Positions 16,920 through 26,461 of a stretch of 64,000 nucleotides of DNA are shown piece by piece. Both the position numbers and the translations under genes were made by a program. The notes beneath the pieces were generated by a model. The model was not told the DNA's origin and did not search any database. It saw only the letters and a list, made by a program, of their open reading frames with translations. The first letter of the stretch is position 1. Each line of letters opens with the position of its first letter. Source of the stretch: Bryobacteraceae bacterium (GTDB taxonomy: Bacteria; Acidobacteriota; Terriglobia; Bryobacterales; Bryobacteraceae); assembly GCA_026129905.1 (NCBI GenBank), contig JAHCHE010000030.1, positions 1 to 64,000 of the forward strand, given 5' to 3'.

Positions 16920-19900
16920 TGAAGTTCACCGACCTGTTCGTCAAGCGACCTGTCCTTGCGGTGGTCGTCAACCTGGTGATCCTTATCGCCGGGCTTCAGT
17001 CGATCCGCTCGCTCAGCGTCAGGCAGTATCCGCGCAGCGACATCGCCGTGGTGAAGGTCACAACAGTGTACGTGGGCGCGAACGCAGACCTGGTACGCGG
17101 CTTCATCACGACGCCGCTGGAGCGCGTCATCGCCAGCGCCGACGGTATCGATTACATGGAGTCTTCCAGCGCGCAAGGACTCAGCACGATCACCGTCCAC
17201 CTGCAACTAAATTACGATACAAACGCGGCGCTCACCCAGATCCAGGCGAAGGTCGCCCAGGTGCGCAACGACCTTCCGCCCGAAGCGGAAGCGCCGGTCA
17301 TCCAGCTTGAAACCGCGGACACCGAGTTCGCGGCGATGTACCTGAGCTTCTCGTCGCCGGACCTCGATCAGAACCAGATCACCGATTACCTCACCCGAGT
17401 CGTCCAGCCAAGGTTGAGCGCCATCAGCGGCGTGCAGCGCGCCGACCTTCTCGGCGGCCGCACTTTCGCCATGCGCATCTGGATCCGGCCGGACCGGATG
17501 GCCGCGCACGGCATCTCGCCGTCGGATCTGCGCGAGGCCTTGGCCCGCAACAATTACCTGTCGGCGCTCGGGCGCACGAAAGGTTCGATGGTGTCGGTGA
17601 ATCTCGTCGCCAACACCGACCTTCGCACGCCGGAGGAATTCCGCCAGCTCGTCGTCAAGGAAAAGGACGGCGTCATCGTTCGGCTCGGCGAAATTGCCGA
17701 CGTTGCGCTCGGCGCGGAGAACTACGAAGAGGATGTCCGCTTTAACGGCGACACGGCGACCTTCATGGGCGTATGGGTGCTGCCTACGGCGAACTCGCTC
17801 GAAGTGATCCAGCGCGTGCGCGCGGCCATTCCGGAAATTCAGGCGCAGTTGCCGGCGGGAATGAAAGCCGGCATTCCGTACGACTCGACCGCGTACATTC
17901 AGGACGCCATCCATGAAGTGCTGCGGACGCTCAGCGAGACGCTGCTCATCGTGATCGCGGTGATCTTTCTGTTTCTCGGATCGGTGAGGGCGGTGCTGGT
18001 TCCGGTGGTGGCAATCCCGATCTCGCTCATCGGCACGGTCTTTTTGATGCTGGTGGCCGGGTTCACCATCAACCTGCTGACGCTGTTGGCCATCGTGCTC
18101 TCGGTGGGGCTTGTCGTCGACGATGCCATCGTTATGGTGGAGAACGTCGCCCGCCACCTGCGCGAGGGGATGGCGCCGTTCCGCGCGGCGATTTATGCCG
18201 CCCGCGAGCTGATCGGTCCCATCATCGCCATGACGATCACGCTCGCCGCCGTCTACGCGCCCGTCGGCATTCAAGGGGGGCTCACCGGCTCGCTGTTCCG
18301 CGAGTTCGCATTCACGCTCGCAAGCGCTGTCATCGTCTCCGGCATCGTGGCGCTTACGTTGTCGCCGATGATGGGCTCCAAGCTGTTGCGCGCCGGAGAC
18401 GCCGACCGCGGCTTCGCGGGCTGGGTGAACCGGCGGTTCGACCGGCTGCGCGGCGCCTATACGCGCACGCTGGCCGGGACGCTGCGATACCGGCCGGTGG
18501 TTTTCGTGCTCTGGGTGATTGTCACTGTCTTGGTCGTTCCCTTCTACATGTTCTCCCAGCGCGAACTCGCCCCAACCGAAGACCAGGGCGTGGTGTTCTC
18601 CATCCTGCAAGCGCCGGCGAACGCGACGCTCGATCAGACGCGGCTGTTCGCCGAGCAGGTCTACGATGTCTACAAGTCTTTTCCGGAGAACGACAGCGTT
18701 TTCCAGATTACGTTTCCCACCGGCGGCTTCGGCGGAATGGTGACCAAGCCCTGGAGCGAGCGAGCGAAAACCACGCAACAGCTTCTCGTCGAGGCGATGG
18801 GACCGCTGTCGCAGATCCCCGGAATCCGCGCCATTCCGCTCACGCCGCCGCCGTTGCCTGGAGGCGGACAGTTTCCGGTTGACCTCGTCGTGGCTTCAGC
18901 CGCCGAGCCCGAGCGCCTCGCGGAGATCGCCGGTCAGCTCGTACAGAAAGCCTTCGCCAGCGGCCTGTTCATGTTCGCCGACAGCGACCTGAAGTTCGAC
19001 CAGCCCCAGGCGGAAGTGGTGTTTGACCGCGACAAACTTCGTTCGCAAGGCGTTGACTTGAGCCAGGCCGGCCGCGACCTGTCGACTCTGCTCGGCGGCG
19101 ACTACGTCAACCGGTTCAGTATCCAGGGCCGGAGCTACAAAGTGATTCCGCAGGTGAAGCGCGTCGAACGGCTGACGCCCGATCAGCTTTCCCAGATTTA
19201 CATTACCGGGTCCGCCGACAAGCTTGTGCCGCTCTCCACCTTCGCCGGCCTCAAGACCACCGCCGAGCCCAGGGAACTCAAAAAGTTCCAGCAGCTCAAC
19301 GCCGTCCGGATCCAGGGCGTGATCCCGCCCGGCGTGCCGCTCGACAGCGCGCTCGGCTTTTTGGAGCGGGAAGCGCTGGCCGTGCTGCCGGCGGGCTTCT
19401 CGATCGATTACGCGGGCGAGTCGCGCCAGTTGCGCACCGAAGGAGACAAGTTTCTCGGCATGTTCCTTCTGTCGGCGATCCTGATCTACCTGGTGCTCGC
19501 GGCCCAGTTTGAGAGCTTCCGCGATCCGTTCATCATCCTTGCCGGTTCGGTCCCGCTGGCGGTCTCCGGCGCGCTGATGTTTTCCTTCCTGGGACTGACG
19601 ACGCTCAACATCTACAGCCAGGTGGGACTCATCACGCTGGTCGGCCTTGTAGCCAAGAACGGCATTCTGATTGTCGAGTTCGCCAATCACCTTCAGACCA
19701 CGGGCAAGGACAAGTTGGCCGCGGTGATCGAGGCGGCCGGCACGCGACTGCGCCCGATTCTGATGACTTCGGCGGCCACGGTGGTGGGGCACTTCCCGCT
19801 GGTGATTGCGAAAGGACCGGGCGCGGGCGCGCGCAACAGCATCGGCGTGATGCTCGTCAGCGGAATGATCATCGGCTCGCTGTTCACGCTGTTCGTCGTG

Positions 19901-19996
19901 CCGTCGATCTACATGCTTTTGGCGCGAGTGCGGCGTCCGGAACCCTCCGGCGAGGAGATTGATCCGGCGCCCGCCGCGGAATTGGTGGAGGCGTAA
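16919..19996 (+). CDS. RND multidrug efflux pump permease (HAE-1 type)
   Basis: 1025 residues, the usual length for AcrB/MdtB-type pumps, with 12 membrane helices and two large periplasmic loops. The N-terminus KFTDLFVKRPVLAVV is characteristic. Helix 4 carries GLVVDDAIVMVENVARH with the proton-relay Asp401-Asp402 pair, and the second-half repeat shows GLVAKNGILIVEFANHL. These features place it among proton-driven exporters of hydrophobic compounds rather than metal pumps. It overlaps the adaptor gene and is followed after five bases by the outer-membrane channel gene. Confidence 0.95.
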   Translation: MKFTDLFVKRPVLAVVVNLVILIAGLQSIRSLSVRQYPRSDIAVVKVTTVYVGANADLVRGFITTPLERVIASADGIDYMESSSAQGLSTITVHLQLNYDTNAALTQIQAKVAQVRNDLPPEAEAPVIQLETADTEFAAMYLSFSSPDLDQNQITDYLTRVVQPRLSAISGVQRADLLGGRTFAMRIWIRPDRMAAHGISPSDLREALARNNYLSALGRTKGSMVSVNLVANTDLRTPEEFRQLVVKEKDGVIVRLGEIADVALGAENYEEDVRFNGDTATFMGVWVLPTANSLEVIQRVRAAIPEIQAQLPAGMKAGIPYDSTAYIQDAIHEVLRTLSETLLIVIAVIFLFLGSVRAVLVPVVAIPISLIGTVFLMLVAGFTINLLTLLAIVLSVGLVVDDAIVMVENVARHLREGMAPFRAAIYAARELIGPIIAMTITLAAVYAPVGIQGGLTGSLFREFAFTLASAVIVSGIVALTLSPMMGSKLLRAGDADRGFAGWVNRRFDRLRGAYTRTLAGTLRYRPVVFVLWVIVTVLVVPFYMFSQRELAPTEDQGVVFSILQAPANATLDQTRLFAEQVYDVYKSFPENDSVFQITFPTGGFGGMVTKPWSERAKTTQQLLVEAMGPLSQIPGIRAIPLTPPPLPGGGQFPVDLVVASAAEPERLAEIAGQLVQKAFASGLFMFADSDLKFDQPQAEVVFDRDKLRSQGVDLSQAGRDLSTLLGGDYVNRFSIQGRSYKVIPQVKRVERLTPDQLSQIYITGSADKLVPLSTFAGLKTTAEPRELKKFQQLNAVRIQGVIPPGVPLDSALGFLEREALAVLPAGFSIDYAGESRQLRTEGDKFLGMFLLSAILIYLVLAAQFESFRDPFIILAGSVPLAVSGALMFSFLGLTTLNIYSQVGLITLVGLVAKNGILIVEFANHLQTTGKDKLAAVIEAAGTRLRPILMTSAATVVGHFPLVIAKGPGAGARNSIGVMLVSGMIIGSLFTLFVVPSIYMLLARVRRPEPSGEEIDPAPAAELVEA

Positions 19997-20001
19997 CCGA
20001 T

Positions 20002-21420
20002 ATGACATCTCGTTGGATGCTCGTGATTCTGGCCGGGTTGCTTGCCGGCTGTACGCTCGGCCCCGCCCATCGCCGCGCCCCAGCGCCTTCGATCGCGTCT
20101 CCGCCGGTCTTCCGCGGCGCCGCGCCGGCGACGACGCCCTCCGATCCGGCGTCGCTCGCCGATCTCAAGTGGTTCGAGCTGTTCAAGGACGAGCGTCTCC
20201 AGGATTTGATTCGCGCCGGTCTCGCGCGGAACTACGACCTCCGCGACGCCGCTCTCCGTGTGGAAGCCGCCCGCGCCAATCTCGGCATCCGGCGCGCCGA
20301 TCAGTTGCCGGATCTCGGCGCTTCCGCCGACTTGACCTCGCTCCGTTTCTCGCGCGGCGGTAGCTTCCCGCTCCCGGAAGGCTTTTCGCAGCGGCGAACC
20401 TTCGGAGGCTTCGCGGCGAACCTCCTCTCGTACGAAGTCGACCTTTGGGGCCGCCTCCGGCGCGCCAGCGATTCCGCCCGCGCCAGCTTACTGGCCAGCG
20501 AGGAGAATCGCAAAGTGGTAGTGACGACCTTGGTGAGCGAGGTGGCGAGCGCCTATTTCAACCTGCTGTCGCTGGATGCGGAGCTACAGATCGCCAGGCG
20601 CACCCTCACAACGCGGGAAGATTCCCGCAACGTGATTCAGGTCCGCGAGCAGCGCGGGCTGGCCACTCTCCTTGACGTCCGGCAGGCCGAGCAACTGGTG
20701 AACACCGCCACGCAATCCATTTTCGAGCTGGAGCGGGCAATCGAGCAGACCGAGAACCAGATCAGCCTGCTGGTGGGAGATCGCCCCGGTCCGATTCCGC
20801 GGGGTCAGCCGCTGATCTCGCAATGGCAACCGCTCAGCGTGCCGCCGGGGTTGCCTTCCTCCCTGTTGGAACGGCGGCCCGATATTCGCGCCGCCGAGCA
20901 GAGCATCGCCGCCGCCAACGCCTCGGTCGACGTCGCCCGCGCCGCTTACTTTCCACGCATCAGCCTGACGGGCCTGCTTGGAACGCAAAGCGACGCGCTG
21001 AGCGGCCTGTTCTCGGGTCCGACCCGGATCTGGCAGTTTGCGCCGCAAGTGTCGCAGCCCTTCTTTACGGGCGGCCGCCTCCGCTCCACGGAACGGCTGG
21101 CCGAGACGGAAGAACACCTGGCGGTAATCCAGTACGAGCGCGCGATTCAGACCGCGTTCCGCGAAGTCGCGGACGCGATCGTCCAATACCGCAAGACGCG
21201 CGAGATCCGGGAGCAGCAGGAGACGTTGGTGGTAACGTTGCAGGACCGCTCGCGCCTCGCCTACCTGCGGTATGAAGGCGGGGTCGACACGCTGTTGAAT
21301 GCGCTCGACGCGGACCGGGACCTGTTCGGCGCTGAACTCGGGCTCACCCGAACAAGGCGCGATGAACTGTTGGCCATGGTACAGCTCTACCGCGCGCTCG
21401 GCGGCGGCTGGCGCCAGTGA
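20002..21420 (+). CDS. Outer-membrane efflux lipoprotein (NodT/OprM type)
   Basis: 472 residues. The N-terminus MLVILAGLLAGC is a lipoprotein signal with Cys17 as the lipidated residue. Two OEP (TolC-like) repeats follow, with DLGASADLTSLRF, SYEVDLWGRLRRA in the first, and PDIRAAEQSIAAANASVDVARAAYFPRI in the second. It forms the trimeric exit duct of the tripartite efflux system encoded with the two preceding genes. Five bases separate it from the pump gene. No obvious terminator follows. Confidence 0.93.
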   Translation: MTSRWMLVILAGLLAGCTLGPAHRRAPAPSIASPPVFRGAAPATTPSDPASLADLKWFELFKDERLQDLIRAGLARNYDLRDAALRVEAARANLGIRRADQLPDLGASADLTSLRFSRGGSFPLPEGFSQRRTFGGFAANLLSYEVDLWGRLRRASDSARASLLASEENRKVVVTTLVSEVASAYFNLLSLDAELQIARRTLTTREDSRNVIQVREQRGLATLLDVRQAEQLVNTATQSIFELERAIEQTENQISLLVGDRPGPIPRGQPLISQWQPLSVPPGLPSSLLERRPDIRAAEQSIAAANASVDVARAAYFPRISLTGLLGTQSDALSGLFSGPTRIWQFAPQVSQPFFTGGRLRSTERLAETEEHLAVIQYERAIQTAFREVADAIVQYRKTREIREQQETLVVTLQDRSRLAYLRYEGGVDTLLNALDADRDLFGAELGLTRTRRDELLAMVQLYRALGGGWRQ

Positions 21421-21492
21421 GCATCGAAATGTTGTCTCTTGCTCGGGTGGTATGCTCTGGGTAAGGACAGCGTCGGAAGAGGGGAATAACAG

Positions 21493-22794
21493 ATGAGCCA
21501 ACTTCACACTGATCAACGACCGGCCGGGGCGAACCCGACCTTCCGACTCGATGTTTCCGTGCATGACTTACTCACCAAGCCAAACCCGGTCTCTCCGCCT
21601 CAGGCGGCGGCCGAGCCGTTAACCCTTCCGGAACCGGTCTTCCCGCGCCATCCTGAGCTGCTGGGCAGGGACGCCGCGCTTCCTCCCAGGGATCCCAACT
21701 CGCCCTATCAGCGCCGCTGGACTCCCGCGTTGATCTACCGGGCGCTGAACGGCTGGATGTTTCCTTATGTCAAGTCGCGCGTGCTGCCGGGGGACTTTCA
21801 CCCGATCATCGCCTACCTCTTTACTGAATGGAAATGCAACCTGGATTGCCATTACTGTTGGGCGTTCGATAACAGCGTCAAGGGCATGTCGGAGGATACC
21901 GCCAGGCGCTCGATCGACTGGCTGCACTCCACCACCTGCCGGGTACTGGCCCTCATGGGAGGCGAACCCTTGTTGCGGCCGCAATTCTCGCACAAAGTGG
22001 TTTACTACGCGGCAAAGAAGGGGTTCTGGATTTACGTTCCCACCAATGCGCGGCTGCTGCGCCCCGACGTGACAGATCGCCTTGCCGACGCCGGCATGGC
22101 GGTCGTCAATTTTGCCGTGGATGTCGTGGACGAAAAGCCGGGGCTCCCGAAGGCATTCAATCCGGTGCGGAAGCATTTCGAGTATCTGATCAGGAAGCAG
22201 TACCAGTATGGGTACATCGTATTCTTCAATATAAATATCTGCCGGAACAATATCGAGGACGTCCAGCAGCTCACCGAAATCGCGCGCGACTACGGCATCA
22301 TTACCGACTATCACATCAACGAGTCGCCCATGATCGAGCAGAGCCATTTTCAGCACCTGAACGAAAACGACACTTTTATTCGAGAGGAAGACTGGCCAAG
22401 AGTGGACGCATTGCTGGACTGGCTGATCGATAAGAACCGCGCAGGTTACAAAATGGTGAACTCAGCCAGACGGCTGGCGGACATGAAAGCATTCATGCGA
22501 GGCAAAGTGGAGCCGTGGAATTGCCGGGCGGGTCAGAATTCCCTGATCATCCGGGTGGACGGGACCCTCGCCCCCTGCTTTCCCATGTACTCGGCGACCT
22601 ATGATTGGGGCGTTGTCGAGAACCACAGGTTCGAAGTGAAGCAACTGGACAATATGAAGGAGTCCTGCCAGACCCATTGCTTTTCGACCTTGAATCACAA
22701 CCTCGGCTACTGTTACAACGATGCGCGAGCCATCCGCTGGGTCTTGAAGCAGGCATCGCGCGGCTTCCAGGGTGTGAGCGGCAGCTTCGATTGA
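21493..22794 (+). CDS. Radical SAM protein with extra C-terminal cysteines, function unknown
   Basis: 433 residues. After a proline-rich N-terminal 75 residues, the radical SAM core has CNLDCHYC (Cys115, 119, 122), which holds the 4Fe-4S cluster, and MGGEPL (GGEP 156-159) for SAM binding. Downstream cysteines at 344, 362, 392, 396 and 407 (NCRAGQ, PCFPMY, CQTHC, GYCYN) suggest a second cluster, SPASM-like. Overall it resembles the HpnH-like or peptide-modifying groups, but no precursor peptide or partner gene is adjacent. GAGGGG precedes ATG 21493. Base composition is visibly less GC-rich than neighbours, hinting at transfer. Confidence 0.85.
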   Translation: MSQLHTDQRPAGANPTFRLDVSVHDLLTKPNPVSPPQAAAEPLTLPEPVFPRHPELLGRDAALPPRDPNSPYQRRWTPALIYRALNGWMFPYVKSRVLPGDFHPIIAYLFTEWKCNLDCHYCWAFDNSVKGMSEDTARRSIDWLHSTTCRVLALMGGEPLLRPQFSHKVVYYAAKKGFWIYVPTNARLLRPDVTDRLADAGMAVVNFAVDVVDEKPGLPKAFNPVRKHFEYLIRKQYQYGYIVFFNINICRNNIEDVQQLTEIARDYGIITDYHINESPMIEQSHFQHLNENDTFIREEDWPRVDALLDWLIDKNRAGYKMVNSARRLADMKAFMRGKVEPWNCRAGQNSLIIRVDGTLAPCFPMYSATYDWGVVENHRFEVKQLDNMKESCQTHCFSTLNHNLGYCYNDARAIRWVLKQASRGFQGVSGSFD

Positions 22795-22823
22795 AGCCTG
22801 CGGACCTACGTTCAATAAGGTAC

Positions 22824-23240
22824 TCACTTCAGGAACGGGTTCCGGACTATGACTGCATCCCAGGCGACGCCATCCTTCAGGTCCTCGGACCAAAGAACGG
22901 AGCAGCCCAGTTGCGAGGCGCTTCGCAGAATAAGAGCATCCCAGAAGGAGATCCGCTTGCGCCGGTGCGATTCGATCGATGCCAGCACGTCTTCCAGCGC
23001 CGGCCGATGCACCCTCCATTTACCAAGTCGTTCCACTTGGGCTTTGGCGTGATCCGGCGGCATGGAGAGCTTGCGCGTCGTGGCGACATAGAATTCCTGA
23101 AGCACCTGCAGGCTGACGCACCCGGTGTGTTCAAGCCACAGGCGCTCGAGCAGCTCGATGGCGGCTTCGCGCTTCGCGACCGCCGTCCGGTCGAAGGCGT
23201 AGACGAGGATGTTGGTGTCCACGAATTCTCTACCGCTCAT
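22824..23240 (-). CDS. PIN-domain ribonuclease toxin (VapC-like)
   Basis: 138 residues with the PIN fold acidic residues: Asp8 in FVDTNILVYAFD, Glu49 in QVLQEFY, Asp101 in FWDALIL and Asp120 in WSEDL. Such proteins are metal-dependent RNases that cleave tRNA or rRNA when freed from their antitoxin. An upstream in-frame start would add 36 residues overlapping the antitoxin, so ATG 23240 (MSGREFVDTN) is chosen. It overlaps the end of the antitoxin gene by 11 bases, the classical order antitoxin then toxin. Convergent with the radical SAM gene. Confidence 0.88.
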   Translation of the reverse strand: MSGREFVDTNILVYAFDRTAVAKREAAIELLERLWLEHTGCVSLQVLQEFYVATTRKLSMPPDHAKAQVERLGKWRVHRPALEDVLASIESHRRKRISFWDALILRSASQLGCSVLWSEDLKDGVAWDAVIVRNPFLK

Positions 23241-23472
23241 GCAGGGAGTCCCGAGTCCAACCGATCTTTCCTCCGGTTCCGAGCTGGTATCCCTGTTTGA
23301 GATCGGTAAGCATCGACCGGCGTGCTTTTTCATAACCCTCCTCCGCATCGACGATCTGATGCAAGGCGCGGGTCAGCAATGCCGACAGGGAGGTGTCCTG
23401 CCTGGCGGCGACGATCTTGAGTTCGCGAAGCAACTCTTCGGGGAGGGCAAGCGTCACGTTCCGCGTTTTCAC
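23230..23472 (-). CDS. Ribbon-helix-helix antitoxin (CopG/VapB-like)
   Basis: 80 residues starting at GTG 23472. The N-terminal strand-helix-helix (NVTLALPEELLRELKIVAARQDTS then LSALLTRALHQIV) is a ribbon-helix-helix DNA-binding module. The charged C-terminal tail would wrap the toxin. It overlaps the PIN toxin start by 11 bases, so the two are coupled. A CACGT-TTCT-ACGTG inverted repeat upstream is a candidate autoregulatory operator. Confidence 0.82.
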   Translation of the reverse strand: MKTRNVTLALPEELLRELKIVAARQDTSLSALLTRALHQIVDAEEGYEKARRSMLTDLKQGYQLGTGGKIGWTRDSLHER

Positions 23473-23486
23473 GTTTTAGAGTGTAG

Positions 23487-23500
23487 CACGTTTCTACGTG
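23487..23500. promoter_or_regulatory. Candidate operator of the toxin-antitoxin pair
   Basis: Inverted repeat CACGT-TTCT-ACGTG, 15 bases upstream of the antitoxin GTG. A further CACGTTTT copy lies at 23470-23477. Ribbon-helix-helix antitoxins commonly repress from such short repeated half-sites; binding here is inferred. Confidence 0.4.
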
Positions 23501-23583
23501 ACGCATCGCGATTCTTCGGCGGCCGGAAGCGGTCGGCGACGCAACCCGGCTTCGCGAGCCGGCGCCATGCTACTTTTCTTTTT

Positions 23584-24807
23584 ATGCGCATCCTCATTGG
23601 TTTGCTAACTCTGGCGGCCGTTGCGGCGGGGCAGCCGCTCCCGTTGTCGACGCCCGAGAAAGAACAGCTCTCGTCAGAGCGGCTGGAGAGGCTCCACCGG
23701 CGTTTTGAGGAGGTCGTCAAGAAAGGCGAGCGCGCGGGCGCCATCACGCTGATCGCTCGCAACGGCCGTATCGCCGACTGGCGCGCGTACGGGTATCGCG
23801 ACCTCGAACGGCAACTGCCGATGGAAAAGGACACCATCTGCCGGATCTGGTCGATGACCAAGGTGATCACCAGCGTGGCGGCGATGATGCTGGTGGAGGA
23901 GGGGAAGCTTGTTTTGGGCGACCCTGTGCACAAACACATTCCGGAGCTGAAATCCCTGCGCGTGCTGACAGGCGGCACGGCCGATAACCCGGTGCTCGCC
24001 GACGCCGTCCGGCCTATCACCGTGAAGAACCTGTTGACGCACACCTCCGGCTTCACGTACTCGTGGGGCGACGATCCGGTCCCGGAATTGTACCGTCGCG
24101 CGAAGGTCTTCGACGCGCCCAGTCTCAAGGCGTTTGTCGGCAAACTCGCGACACTTCCGCTGGTGGCCCAGCCGGGCGAGAAGTACAACTACAGCGTCAG
24201 TACGGACGTGCTTGGCTACCTGGTGGAGGTCGCTTCGGGAATGCCATTCGACAAGTTCGTCCAGACGCGGATTCTCACGCCCCTGAAGATGAACGACACG
24301 TTCTTCGTACCGCCGAACGACAAGATGAGCCGCATCGCGAAAACCTACGGTTTCAAGGACGGCAAGCTGAGCCAGACCAGCCTGGAGGAACTATCGGCGG
24401 CGGCGACAGTTCCGTACGGCGGCATGGGACTGTATTCCACCATCGGCGACTACGCCCGTTTCGGCCAGATGCTGTTGAACGGCGGGGAACTGGAAGGGGC
24501 GCGGCTGCTCAGTCGCAAGACCGTGGAGTTGATGATGGCGAACCACCTCAGCAATCTGGCGAAGCCGTCCATCGACGAGGACGGCGCGTACGGCTTCGGA
24601 CTTGGTGGTTCGGTGCGGCTGGATATCGCGAAGGGAAACATTCCGGGTTCGGTGGGCCAGTTCGGTTGGGACGGCGCCGCCAGCACATACTTCCGAATGG
24701 ATCCGAAGGAGCGGACGGTATCGCTCTTGTTCCAGCAATACATGCCGTTCGACGCGCCATCGCTGGCGCTGTTCTCGACGCTGTTCTACCAGTCGATCGT
24801 GGACTGA
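23584..24807 (+). CDS. Secreted serine hydrolase (beta-lactamase class C / esterase family VIII)
   Basis: 407 residues. A signal peptide (MRILIGLLTLAAVAAG) is followed by the beta-lactamase fold. The catalytic SxxK tetrad is SMTK (Ser90-Lys93), the second motif is YSVS (Tyr203), and W-D-G occupies the third-motif region (FGWDGAAST). This combination is typical of family VIII esterases and DD-peptidase-like proteins rather than true AmpC. Much longer upstream frames exist, but ATG 23584 gives the signal peptide. It is convergent with the FG-GAP operon (13 bases apart). Substrate unknown. Confidence 0.87.
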   Translation: MRILIGLLTLAAVAAGQPLPLSTPEKEQLSSERLERLHRRFEEVVKKGERAGAITLIARNGRIADWRAYGYRDLERQLPMEKDTICRIWSMTKVITSVAAMMLVEEGKLVLGDPVHKHIPELKSLRVLTGGTADNPVLADAVRPITVKNLLTHTSGFTYSWGDDPVPELYRRAKVFDAPSLKAFVGKLATLPLVAQPGEKYNYSVSTDVLGYLVEVASGMPFDKFVQTRILTPLKMNDTFFVPPNDKMSRIAKTYGFKDGKLSQTSLEELSAAATVPYGGMGLYSTIGDYARFGQMLLNGGELEGARLLSRKTVELMMANHLSNLAKPSIDEDGAYGFGLGGSVRLDIAKGNIPGSVGQFGWDGAASTYFRMDPKERTVSLLFQQYMPFDAPSLALFSTLFYQSIVD

Positions 24808-24820
24808 CGGACGCGGACGA

Positions 24821-26461
24821 TCAACGCCGGGGGCTGGGCGGCGTCCGCTCCCGGATCGTGACGATGCGGTTCGCCGCGATGTTCTCCTCCACCTGACGGT
24901 TGCCGCCGGGCCAGACGATTTCGATGCGGTCGGCCCGGTCCGCCGCGCCCAGTCCGAAGTGCAGGCGGAGATCGCTCTGCGAAAGATAGCTGCCGCCGCT
25001 GCGGACGACGCGCGTTTGGGTGAGCCCGCCGCCGGTCAGGCGCACGATGGCGCCAATGGCGCTGCGATTCGCTTTGACGCCTTCCAGTTTCAGCAACAGC
25101 CAGTTGCCCGGCGGCTTGCGCGCCAGCTTGAACAGCGACGGCGTCTCGTTCTGGTTGTTCACCAGCGCCTCGAGGACGCCGTCGTTGTCGTAGTCGCCGA
25201 AAGCGGCGCCGCGTGCGGCGTGCTTCTCAAGGATCGCTGGCCCCGCCGATTCGGAAATGTCCTCCAGTTTTCCATTGCCGCCGTTGTGATAGAAAATGGC
25301 GCGCTGCTGATACCTGATGTGAATGTTCAGGGAATCGATTTCGGGGAAGACGTGGCCGTTTACCAGGAGGAGGTCCTCCCAGCCGTCGTTGTCGAAATCG
25401 GCGAAACCGCAGCCCCAGCCGACGTAGCTCATGTTGTGGGAGAGACCGGCGGCGACGGTGGCGTCGTCGAACTCGCCCTCGCCCCGGTTCCGGTACAGCG
25501 TCTGCCGTTCGTCGGAGAAGTTGGCCCGAAAGATATCGATGTGGCCGTCGTTGTCGTAGTCGCCCGCGGCGACGCCCATTCCCGAGGTGGCCTTGCCGTC
25601 CTGGTCGAAGGCGACGCCGCGGAGCAGCGCATCTTCCTCGAAGGTTCCGTCGCCCTTGTTGACGAACAACAGGGATGGCGTCTGATCGGAGGCGACGAAG
25701 ATATCGATCAGGCCGTCGCCGTTGAAGTCGCCGGTAAGGACGCCGAGGGAATAGCTGTCTTCGGCCCGCGTCACGCCGGCGGCCTCCGAGACGTCGGTAA
25801 ACGTTCCGTCGCCGTTCGAGCGGTATAGAATGTTGCGGTCGAATGGAAGGCCGCGCGGGCCGCAATTCACCGGAATCTTCATGTAGTAACAGTAGGGATT
25901 TTCTCCCGGTTTCGGCGTCGTGTTGAAATCGAACTTTAGATAATTACTGACGAACAAGTCCAGATGCCCGTCGTTATCGTAGTCGAGGAAGGCGCAGCCG
26001 GTGTTGTACCGGACCCGATCCTGCGTCAGTCCCGCCTTTGCCGTGACGTCCTCGAAGCGCTTGCCCTCGATATTGCGGTAGAGCGCATTCTGTCCCCAGT
26101 AGGTGACAAACAGGTCGGTGAAGCCGTCGTTGTCGTAGTCGCCGGCGCAGACGCCCTTGCCCCAGCCGCTGCGTTCCAGTCCCGCCTCGCGGGTGACGTC
26201 GCGAAAGCGCCCCTTGCCATCGTTGCGATACAGGCGGTTGGAGGCGCCGTCGCCGGACACGATGAAGGCGTCGAGAAACCCGTCGTTGTCGTAGTCGATC
26301 CAGGCGACGCCGCTGCCGGTGGTCTCGATGATATATTTCTTCCCCGCATGGCCGCCGTTGGGAAATGCGTGAACGAAGCCGGCATCGCGGGCGACGTTAA
26401 TAAACTGGATTCCGTACGGTTCGGAAGCCAGCAGTCCTGCCAGCGCCAGCAATGTCCTCAT
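24821..26461 (-). CDS. Secreted FG-GAP/VCBS repeat protein with UnbV (ASPIC) domain
   Basis: 546 residues. A short hydrophobic leader is followed by about seven FG-GAP/VCBS repeats with calcium-binding DYDNDGxxD loops (WIDYDNDGFLDAFIV, GDYDNDGFTDLFVT, LDYDNDGHLDLFVS and others), predicting a seven-bladed propeller. The C-terminal about 70 residues form the UnbV/ASPIC domain (LLLKLEGVKANRSAIGA, RSGGSYLSQSDLRLHFGLG, IEIVWPGGNRQ). Location is extracytoplasmic. The family is expanded in Acidobacteriota, and its function is not established. It is the last gene of a four-gene operon, overlapping the TPR gene start-to-stop as ATGA (26458-26461). Confidence 0.9.
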   Translation of the reverse strand: MRTLLALAGLLASEPYGIQFINVARDAGFVHAFPNGGHAGKKYIIETTGSGVAWIDYDNDGFLDAFIVSGDGASNRLYRNDGKGRFRDVTREAGLERSGWGKGVCAGDYDNDGFTDLFVTYWGQNALYRNIEGKRFEDVTAKAGLTQDRVRYNTGCAFLDYDNDGHLDLFVSNYLKFDFNTTPKPGENPYCYYMKIPVNCGPRGLPFDRNILYRSNGDGTFTDVSEAAGVTRAEDSYSLGVLTGDFNGDGLIDIFVASDQTPSLLFVNKGDGTFEEDALLRGVAFDQDGKATSGMGVAAGDYDNDGHIDIFRANFSDERQTLYRNRGEGEFDDATVAAGLSHNMSYVGWGCGFADFDNDGWEDLLLVNGHVFPEIDSLNIHIRYQQRAIFYHNGGNGKLEDISESAGPAILEKHAARGAAFGDYDNDGVLEALVNNQNETPSLFKLARKPPGNWLLLKLEGVKANRSAIGAIVRLTGGGLTQTRVVRSGGSYLSQSDLRLHFGLGAADRADRIEIVWPGGNRQVEENIAANRIVTIRERTPPSPRR

